Positions 26,928 to 33,600 of a stretch of 33,600 bases of DNA are shown here, in pieces (the first letter of the stretch is position 1; each line of letters begins with the position of its first letter). Below the pieces are notes generated by a model. That model saw only the letters and a list, made by a program, of their open reading frames with translations, had not been told where the DNA came from and searched no databases. Source of the DNA: Deltaproteobacteria bacterium (GTDB taxonomy: Bacteria > Desulfobacterota > Syntrophia > Syntrophales > UBA2210); the NCBI GenBank assembly GCA_026388515.1, contig JAPLJO010000063.1:1-33600 (forward strand). The letters are read 5' to 3'. The position numbers and the translations under genes were made by a program.

Positions 26928-28346
26928 GTGGCACAGGGAAACGGTCTGCAGAGTTTTTTCAACCCAAAGAGTGTGGCTCTTTTCGGAAGCATGCAGGAGG
27001 GGTGGTTCTTTGGTCCCGGCGTGGTGATAAAGGACCTTCGCGAGGGCGGCTACAAAGGAACAATCTATCCCGTCCATCCGACGGTGGAGACCGTCTACGG
27101 CCTTCCCGTCTATCGGGATGTCCAAGGCATTCCCGGTGACATCGAGCTTGCCGTGGTAATTACCTCGTGGCGGCATGTGCCGGGTATCCTGAAGTCCTGC
27201 GGCGAGCGGGGCGTGAAGGCGGCAGTGGTGGTATCCGACGGCTTCGGCGAGATGGGGGAGGAAGGAAGGATTCGCGAGCGTGAACTCGTCGCCCTTGCGG
27301 AGGGCTTCGGGCTTCGCATCATCGGTCCCAACACCCTGGGCATACTCAATACGGTGGACCGGTTTACCACCGTCCCCTACGAGAAGGGCTACCGCTACAC
27401 AAAGACGGGCCCCCTCTCAATCGTGACACAGACGGGCATGTACGGACCGCAGGCGGTATCGCTCAACGACTATCAGTTCGGCGTCAATAAAATCATCGAC
27501 CTGGGAAACATGTGCGATGTCGATGAAGTGGACTGCCTCTCCTACCTGGAACATGACGAGGGAACGGAGGTGATTTCCCTCTACATTGAACATACGCGGC
27601 GTCCCCAGGCGTTTCTCGACACCGTGAAAAAACTCTCGATGAAAAAACCCGTGCTCTGCCTCAAGGGCGGACGCTCACCGGAGTCGGCAGGCGCCATGGC
27701 GTCCCATACGGGATCACTCGCCGCCGACGACAGGCTCTACGAAGGACTCTTCCGCCAGACGGGCGTTATCAGGGTGGACGACTACCGGGACCTTCTCGAT
27801 TGTGCGAAACCCTTTCTCTACCAGTCCCTGCCCGCAGGGAACCGGCTGGGCATCATCTCGTTCTCGGGGGCTATCGGCATTCAGTGTATCGATGCGGCAC
27901 GGGTATCGGGGCTCACCGCAGGAAAATTAAGCGCGGCGAGTCATGAGCGCCTCTCCCGGATTCACCCCCTCATGGGCGGGCATCCCATCGATCTCGGTCC
28001 CGCGGCGGCGGTCGCCGGCCCGGAGGTGTTTAAATTCTACAGGGAATCCTACGGGACACTCGTGGAGGACGATGCCATCGATTGTATCTACTTCAACGCC
28101 TACGTGGGTGCGCTTCTGAAGCCGGAATACTACAGTGAATTTTTCGAGTATATGAAAGAGCACAGGGGAAAACCAACCGTCATGTGGTGTTACGGGTCTT
28201 CCGGTGAATATGTGCGGGAGATGGCGGTGATGGCCGAGCGTTCCGGCATACCCTGCTATGAAACGACGAGGAAGGCCGTGAGGGCGCTCGGGTACATGAA
28301 TCGCTACGCGGCGTGGAGGCGATCGAGGGGGCGTGAAGAAAATTGA
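26928..28346 (+). CDS. Acyl-CoA synthetase (NDP-forming), alpha-type, second paralogue
   Basis: ORF 26892-28346, GTG 26928 after GGGAGGG likely start (VAQGNGLQSFFNPKSVALFGS); GPNTLG, ASHTGSLAADD; no ATP-grasp domain. Confidence 0.83.
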   Translation: MAQGNGLQSFFNPKSVALFGSMQEGWFFGPGVVIKDLREGGYKGTIYPVHPTVETVYGLPVYRDVQGIPGDIELAVVITSWRHVPGILKSCGERGVKAAVVVSDGFGEMGEEGRIRERELVALAEGFGLRIIGPNTLGILNTVDRFTTVPYEKGYRYTKTGPLSIVTQTGMYGPQAVSLNDYQFGVNKIIDLGNMCDVDEVDCLSYLEHDEGTEVISLYIEHTRRPQAFLDTVKKLSMKKPVLCLKGGRSPESAGAMASHTGSLAADDRLYEGLFRQTGVIRVDDYRDLLDCAKPFLYQSLPAGNRLGIISFSGAIGIQCIDAARVSGLTAGKLSAASHERLSRIHPLMGGHPIDLGPAAAVAGPEVFKFYRESYGTLVEDDAIDCIYFNAYVGALLKPEYYSEFFEYMKEHRGKPTVMWCYGSSGEYVREMAVMAERSGIPCYETTRKAVRALGYMNRYAAWRRSRGREEN

Positions 28347-28451
28347 TGAGGCGGGCCGGGGAGCACATCTCCACGGCACGGACCTTATGCACACCCGCCT
28401 GCATCATCGGCATGAACCGAATAATCGGATAAACTGCGGGGAGGAACACAC

Positions 28452-28649
28452 ATGGATCAAAACGTGGGTACCATTGACAGGGTCGTCCGGCTCGTGGTGG
28501 CGATTCTTTTTATTGTCGCCAATGTTGCGGGCTGGGTAAAGGGCATCGCGGGTCTCGTGCTTGCCGTCCTTGCCGGCATGCTTCTTTCAAGCGTGGCCTC
28601 AGGACACTGCCCGCTCTATGTGAAGCTGGGAATTAAAAAGACGATATAA
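28452..28649 (+). CDS. DUF2892 (YgaP-like membrane) family protein
   Basis: 65 aa; MDQNVGTIDRVVRLVVAILFIVANVAGWVKGIAGLVLAVLAGMLLSSVASGHCPLYVKLGI. Confidence 0.85.
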   Translation: MDQNVGTIDRVVRLVVAILFIVANVAGWVKGIAGLVLAVLAGMLLSSVASGHCPLYVKLGIKKTI

Positions 28650-28759
28650 CCGGAACCGGTAATCGCCAGTCCCCCATTTCCGCCACGGGCGTGTGCCGTC
28701 CGCGCGGCGGTGGGCCGAGGTATGCGGGGCAATCTGAAATCATATCGGGAGGTGGTGAA

Positions 28760-29791
28760 ATGTTTCTGAAGGAAAAGTGCACACTCTGCGGCGAATGCCT
28801 TGCGCGGTGTCCCTATCTTGCCTATCCGCTTGAAGAGGCGAAAAAAGAGTTTTCCAGGCTCATGAACGGAGAGGCATCATCCGTCACATCCCGGTGCATT
28901 ACCTGCGCGGCCTGCAATATGTTCTGCCCCGAGGGGGCGAATCCCTTCGATCTCATCAATGAGCTTCAGGAAAAGACGGGGACCTTCAAGGTCGCGGAGC
29001 AGTCTCTTGCGGTAATGAGCATCGCCCCGACCCTGCCTTCCCAGGTAATCAAGGGCGAGGCGGGCAAACCCGCCATCAATCTCTGTGCCGTGGGCGACAT
29101 GATTCCCGGCGTTATCGAGGGGGCGCTCTTCGAGGGACTCACGCAGATAAAAGGCGGCGATTATTTCTGCTACGTGGGATGGATTCACGTGGGAAAGCCG
29201 GGCATGGTGGCCGACCATGCAGCCTCCTTTGTGAACAACCTGGCGGCGACGGGGGCGAAGGAAATCATCTGCTACCATGATGACTGCTATGCGGTCCTGG
29301 ATAATAAGGTGAAAGAATTCGGCATTGCCGTTCCCTTTAAAGTTACCCATCTCATCGAATACCTGAGGGACTACGTGAAGGAACATGCGGGCCGGGTGCG
29401 GAAGCTCAATATGAAAATCGCCTACCAGCAGCCCTGCGCGTCACGGTATACCTTTGCTAAGGACGCAATTCTCGACGACCTCTTCGAGAGAATCGGCGTC
29501 ACCCGGGTCGCACGCCGTTATGACAGGATGGGTGCGCTCTGCTGCGGCGCCGCCATGGCCGGCATGAAGGACATGCCGCGGGAGACGACGGAAGAATGGC
29601 GTATGAAAAATATCATGGATGCAAAGGAAGCCGGCGCGGAAGCGATGGTCTTTCTCTGCCCCATGTGTGCGCTTAACCTGAGGAACCGGGCAAAGGCCCG
29701 GGGAGTGGAGCCTTACATGGTGAGCAATCTCGTGAGACTCGCCCTCGGAGAGGAACTCGCGCTGGGCGGGGCGGGGAAAAAATTCGAATAG
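28760..29791 (+). CDS. 4Fe-4S / CCG-domain (heterodisulfide reductase HdrD-like) protein
   Basis: ATG 28760 with GGGAGGTG RBS; CTLCGECLARCP and CITCAACNMFCP ferredoxin motifs; CCG domain QQPCASRY...LCCGAAMAG...CPMC. Confidence 0.85.
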   Translation: MFLKEKCTLCGECLARCPYLAYPLEEAKKEFSRLMNGEASSVTSRCITCAACNMFCPEGANPFDLINELQEKTGTFKVAEQSLAVMSIAPTLPSQVIKGEAGKPAINLCAVGDMIPGVIEGALFEGLTQIKGGDYFCYVGWIHVGKPGMVADHAASFVNNLAATGAKEIICYHDDCYAVLDNKVKEFGIAVPFKVTHLIEYLRDYVKEHAGRVRKLNMKIAYQQPCASRYTFAKDAILDDLFERIGVTRVARRYDRMGALCCGAAMAGMKDMPRETTEEWRMKNIMDAKEAGAEAMVFLCPMCALNLRNRAKARGVEPYMVSNLVRLALGEELALGGAGKKFE

Positions 29792-29847
29792 GGTACGCGA
29801 AAGCGGGAATCCGGTAATTTATTTTTTTATGAAAACGGTGAGGAACT

Positions 29848-31230
29848 ATGACACGTTCAAAGGTGGACGCCCTTCTCAAATCAGACGCGCCCGTTGAAGA
29901 GGTGCTTGTCATGGGGTGGGTGCGGACGAAGCGCGATGCCAAGGGATTCTCATTTATAGAACTGAACGACGGCTCGTGTCTCAGGAACATGCAGATTGTC
30001 GCCGGAGAAACCCTTCCCAATTACGATGAGGTAAAAAAACTGACGACGGGATCGGCTGTCAGCATCACAGGCGGTCTCGTGGAGTCCGTCGGTAGCGGCC
30101 AGAAGTGGGAAATCAGGGCGGACACCATGGAGATCGTAAGCTTCGCCCCCGAGGCCTATCCGCTCCAGAAAAAACGTCACAGTGATGAGTTCCTGAGGAC
30201 GATTGCCCATCTGAGACCGAGAACGAATAAATACGGGGCCGCCTTCCGCCTGCGGTCGGAGCTCTCCTACGCCATTCACAAATTCTTCAGGGACAGGGGA
30301 TTCCGGTATATCCACACGCCCATCATCACCAGCTCGGACTGCGAGGGCGCCGGTGAAATGTTCCGGGTCAGCATCTTCAACCCCACGTCAATTCCCATGG
30401 TGAACAGTGCCCCCGACTTTTCCGCGGACTTCTTCGGCAGGGAGACGAACCTCACCGTCTCGGGGCAGCTCGAGGCGGAGATGTTCGCCCTTGCACTCGG
30501 CGATGTCTATACGTTCGGCCCCACCTTCAGGGCAGACCCTTCAAACACGCGCCGCCATGCCGCCGAGTTCTGGATGATCGAGCCTGAGATGGCCTTCTGC
30601 GACCTCGCGGGCGACATGACGCTCGCCGAGGAAATGATTAAATACCTCACCACATTCGCCATGAGCGAGTGCGCCGACGACCTGGGACTCTTCGCGAAGT
30701 ACGTTGACAAAAATCTCATGCCGGTCCTTGAAAATGTGGTGTCCTCGCAGTTTGTAAGGCTTCCCTACGGCGAGGCGGTTGATATTCTTCTCAACTCGGG
30801 AAAGACGTTCGAGTATGCGGTACAATTCGGCACGGACCTCCAGTCGGAACACGAGCGGTACCTGACGGAGGAACACTTCAGAAAACCCGTGATACTCTAT
30901 AATTACCCGAAGATCATCAAGCCCTTCTACATGAGGGTGAACGACGACGGCATCACCGTCGCCGCCATGGATGTGCTCGTCCCCGGCATCGGTGAAATCA
31001 TCGGGGGAAGTCAGCGTGAAGAGCGTCTCGACGTACTGGAGAGAAGAATGAGAGAGTGCGGGCTTTCACCGGAAAATTACTGGTGGTATCTCGATTCCCG
31101 CCGGTTCGGTTCCGTGCCCCACAGCGGTTTCGGCCTCGGCTTCGAACGCCTCATCATGATGATGACAGGCATCACCAACATCAGGGACGTCATACCCTTT
31201 CCACGAACCCCGGGGGGTATCGAGTTTTAG
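29848..31230 (+). CDS. asnS: Asparagine-tRNA ligase
   Basis: 460 aa; OB-fold VMGWVRTKRDAKGFSFIELNDGS, FRDRGFRYIHTPIITSSDCEGAGEMF, FRADPSNTRRHAAEFWMIEPEMAF, GFGLGFERLIMMMTGI. Confidence 0.96.
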   Translation: MTRSKVDALLKSDAPVEEVLVMGWVRTKRDAKGFSFIELNDGSCLRNMQIVAGETLPNYDEVKKLTTGSAVSITGGLVESVGSGQKWEIRADTMEIVSFAPEAYPLQKKRHSDEFLRTIAHLRPRTNKYGAAFRLRSELSYAIHKFFRDRGFRYIHTPIITSSDCEGAGEMFRVSIFNPTSIPMVNSAPDFSADFFGRETNLTVSGQLEAEMFALALGDVYTFGPTFRADPSNTRRHAAEFWMIEPEMAFCDLAGDMTLAEEMIKYLTTFAMSECADDLGLFAKYVDKNLMPVLENVVSSQFVRLPYGEAVDILLNSGKTFEYAVQFGTDLQSEHERYLTEEHFRKPVILYNYPKIIKPFYMRVNDDGITVAAMDVLVPGIGEIIGGSQREERLDVLERRMRECGLSPENYWWYLDSRRFGSVPHSGFGLGFERLIMMMTGITNIRDVIPFPRTPGGIEF

Positions 31231-31318
31231 CATGGCGGAAGACACCGGGATATTTCTCTTTCAGCCACAACTGAACAACGGTGTTCAACTGCATCAGGTT
31301 CGTCCGGTTTTATGACTT

Positions 31319-31678
31319 CTATGAGCGTTCTGCGCCCCGGACCGCCGATGCTGCCTGACGGATACATGCCGCACGACGGCTCTTTTTCCCGGGGGAACGA
31401 CTGGCCGCTCCGCGTTCAAGCGCAATCTGCCTTGCCAAATATACCTTTGCGAGGCTTTGGTAGGGGACATCTTTCTTGTTGGCAATCGTTCTAAGTTCGG
31501 CCAGCATGTCCGAAGGGATCCTGATGGAAATTGATTTCAGGGACGGCTTCAGATGGGGAAATGAAGCTCTCCTGATATTTCGGAGATCAAAGTAATCCAA
31601 AGGCGAGTGAGTTGCCCAGAACCTGCGCTCCGCATCCTCACTCTTGAATTCCGGTATGCGTTTATCCGTTTTCTTCAT
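31319..31678 (-). CDS. BrnA/CopG-like antitoxin
   Basis: 119 aa; PSLKSISIRIPSDMLAELRTIANKKDVPYQSLAKVYLARQIALER ribbon-helix-helix-type region; overlaps the toxin stop by 17 nt. Confidence 0.75.
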   Translation of the reverse strand: MKKTDKRIPEFKSEDAERRFWATHSPLDYFDLRNIRRASFPHLKPSLKSISIRIPSDMLAELRTIANKKDVPYQSLAKVYLARQIALERGAASRSPGKKSRRAACIRQAASAVRGAERS

Positions 31679-31961
31679 AGAATTTACTCTCCCTCCGGTT
31701 CATGTCCCTTGCGGAAATGACCCGGATTAGTTTTTCTCTTATAGTAAAAATCACCACGAGAAGACGTCCGCTGTCGGTGCGGCCGAAGGCCGCCCATCGA
31801 TTTTCCGCGGTTGAATGTACGCGATCATCGAGAATAAGCAAAGGGTCGTTAAAGAATATCTGTTCACACTCCCAGTTATCGACGTTATGTGCAATCCGGT
31901 TCTTCTCGGTGTTCCCTTCATCCCACTGGAACCCGACACTGTGTTCGATATCGTCCTTCAT
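31662..31961 (-). CDS. BrnT-like ribonuclease toxin
   Basis: 99 aa; VGFQWDEGNTEKNRIAHNVDNWECEQIFF...RWAAFGRTDSGRLLVVIFTIREKLIRVISARDMNRRESKFYEE is a typical BrnT pattern. Confidence 0.85.
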   Translation of the reverse strand: MKDDIEHSVGFQWDEGNTEKNRIAHNVDNWECEQIFFNDPLLILDDRVHSTAENRWAAFGRTDSGRLLVVIFTIREKLIRVISARDMNRRESKFYEENG

Positions 31962-31969
31962 GACAAAGA

Positions 31970-31998
31970 ATTGTATATGGATATAATATACAGGTCAA
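31970..31998 (-). promoter_or_regulatory. Promoter and probable operator of the BrnT/BrnA-like operon
   Basis: Minus strand TTGACC (31998-31993), 17-bp spacer, TACAAT (31975-31970); inverted repeat GTATAT-N7-ATATAC at 31973-31991 overlaps the promoter. Confidence 0.65.
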
Positions 31999-32055
31999 GT
32001 TTTTAGTAAGGCGGAAATCAGTGCCAGGGACGCATAAAAATCAATTCAGGATTTT

Positions 32056-33600
32056 TTAATAAAGCCTGCGGCGGGTGATGTAGGCCCGGACGGATTCGGA
32101 AACGAGGTATCTGATGGAGTCCCCGTGCGCGAGCCTGCGGCGTATATCCGTTGAAGAGATATCAAGGAAGGTGGTTGTCCGGAAGTACAGGGCCTTTCCT
32201 CCCGGCTTCCTGTAGCAGTCCTCTCTCTTGGCATAGCGGTACCCTGCGGCGTCGTCCGGGCCGAGAATCCCCTCGAGGGATTTCGGCTCATACCCCGGCC
32301 GCGCCATCACTATGAAGTGGCAGCGCGTGAGAAGCCGCCGCCAGTCTTTCCACAGGCGGATGTCCTGGAAGGCATCCTGGCCGGTGATGAAGTAAAGCGC
32401 GCACGCCTTTCCTCCCTGGGAGAGAAAATCTTCGATTGTTTCGATTGAGTATGACGTGCCGCCCCGCCGGTGCTCGATGTCGGAGAGCTTAAAAAACCTG
32501 TTCCCCTCGATGGCGAGCCGCAGCATCTCCGCACGATGGGGAAAGGGAGTGATGTTTCCGGTCCGTTTGAGGGGCTGGCGATGTGAGGGAACGAAAATGA
32601 TTTTATCGAGGGTAAACGCTTCACGTATCTCCTCGGCACACCGCAGGTGCCCGAGCAGCTTGGTCGTGCTGATGCCGATTTCCGCGCCGAGGCCGAGCTG
32701 GAATCCGTCGCTGAACCGTGTCGAGGCATTGACAAGCACCGTTGATGAATTGACTTCCCTGAGAAAACGCTGGGCGCCGGCGTAGTCCCTCGTCACGATT
32801 GATTCGGTGTGGAGGGAGCCGTACTTCGCGATGTGGTTCATCGCCTCATCGATGCCGTCGACCACCCGGATGGCGATTACAAGATCGAGATATTCCGCGT
32901 ACCAGTCGTCCTCGAGGGCCTCTTCGACATCGGGGAGAATCGCCTTCGTCCGTGCACACCCCTTCATGACGACACCCGCCTTTCTGAATTTCTCAGCGAT
33001 CACCGGGAGGAAGGCCGGGGCTGCATCGCGATGGACAAGCAGTGTTTCCATGGCATTACAGACACCGGGCCGCTGGGTCTTGGCGTTCATGCAGATGGCC
33101 GCAGCCATTTCCATGTCCGCGCCGGCATCAACGAAGACGTGGCAGACCCCCTTGTAGTGCTTGATGACGGGAATCTTCGAAAGATTCACCACCGTTCTGA
33201 TAAGCTCCTCGCCGCCCCGCGGGATGATGAGGTCGATATATTCCTCCAGAGAGAGCATTTCAGCGACGGCGGCCCTCTCCGTCGTGGGAATGATCTGAAG
33301 TGCCGCTTCGGGTATTGCGCTCTTTGCGAGGACGCCCCGGAGGATATGTGCGATGGCGAGGTTGGAATGGAACGCATCCGATCCGCCCCGAAGGATGACG
33401 GCGTTGCCCGACTTCAGGCAGAGCGCGGCGGCGTCGGCCGTGACGTTCGGCCGCGATTCATAGATGATTCCGATAACGCCCAGCGGTATCCGCATCCGTC
33501 CCACGAGAAGCCCGTTGGGGCGACGCCACATGGAGGTGATGGATCCCACCGGATCGGGAAGCGCGGCAACTTCGCGCAGCCCCACGGCCATTGCCTCGAT
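32056..33600 (-). CDS. Gamma-glutamyl phosphate reductase joined in frame to nicotinate-nucleotide adenylyltransferase; 5' end outside window
   Basis: One open frame: ProA ([63 protein letters not shown]) runs directly into NadD ([29 protein letters not shown]...[12 protein letters not shown]). Confidence 0.88.
   Translation of the reverse strand: MEAMAVGLREVAALPDPVGSITSMWRRPNGLLVGRMRIPLGVIGIIYESRPNVTADAAALCLKSGNAVILRGGSDAFHSNLAIAHILRGVLAKSAIPEAALQIIPTTERAAVAEMLSLEEYIDLIIPRGGEELIRTVVNLSKIPVIKHYKGVCHVFVDAGADMEMAAAICMNAKTQRPGVCNAMETLLVHRDAAPAFLPVIAEKFRKAGVVMKGCARTKAILPDVEEALEDDWYAEYLDLVIAIRVVDGIDEAMNHIAKYGSLHTESIVTRDYAGAQRFLREVNSSTVLVNASTRFSDGFQLGLGAEIGISTTKLLGHLRCAEEIREAFTLDKIIFVPSHRQPLKRTGNITPFPHRAEMLRLAIEGNRFFKLSDIEHRRGGTSYSIETIEDFLSQGGKACALYFITGQDAFQDIRLWKDWRRLLTRCHFIVMARPGYEPKSLEGILGPDDAAGYRYAKREDCYRKPGGKALYFRTTTFLDISSTDIRRRLAHGDSIRYLVSESVRAYITRRRLY

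Noticed and set aside
28649-28660. Perfect palindrome ACCGGAACCGGT after the DUF2892 gene
   Set aside because: Only 12 bp, no promoter context or second copy noticed; easily due to chance.
1-33600. CRISPR arrays, transposases, phage structural genes, rRNA
   Set aside because: No regularly spaced repeats, transposase/integrase motifs, phage genes or rRNA segments were seen on either strand.

Overview
The window looks like a chromosomal segment of an anaerobic, probably deltaproteobacterial (Syntrophales-like) organism. The lineage is inferred from gene content only. It has two halves that meet at a selenocysteine tRNA (selC, 16644-16741, minus strand, anticodon UCA). The left half (1-16.6 kb) is lower in GC and mosaic. 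It contains broken gene pieces (two oppositely oriented etfB segments, a frameshifted zinc-ribbon/class III cyclase N-terminus), an SCP2-domain protein, an alpha-type NDP-forming acyl-CoA synthetase, and a run of envelope or secreted proteins: two outer-membrane proteins, a Ser-type sulfatase with its radical-SAM maturase (anSME), a patatin-like lipoprotein next to an Omp85/D15 barrel, a bestrophin/DUF4239-like membrane protein, a zinc phospholipase C/P1-nuclease-fold secreted protein, an alpha/beta hydrolase lipoprotein and an orphan amino-acid-type binding protein. The right half is mostly core: moeA, nadA, mfd, a SurA/PpiC-type PPIase, uvrA, a second alpha-type NDP-forming synthetase, a DUF2892 protein, an Fe-S/CCG-domain protein, asnS, a BrnT/BrnA-like toxin-antitoxin pair and a proA-nadD gene. 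Most notable observations: (1) proA and nadD are joined in frame, with the ProA C-terminus and the NadD GGTFxPxH nucleotide-binding motif both missing; (2) a patatin lipoprotein paired with a separate POTRA-less Omp85 barrel, which may be a split type-Vd-like system within a lipid/sulfoester hydrolase cluster; (3) a secreted zinc-hydrolase whose predicted signal cleavage exposes Trp1; (4) N- and C-terminal etfB pieces in opposite orientation; (5) GGTTA iterons beside selC; (6) a probably leaderless, autoregulated BrnT/A operon. No searches could be run, so all family calls are from motif recognition.
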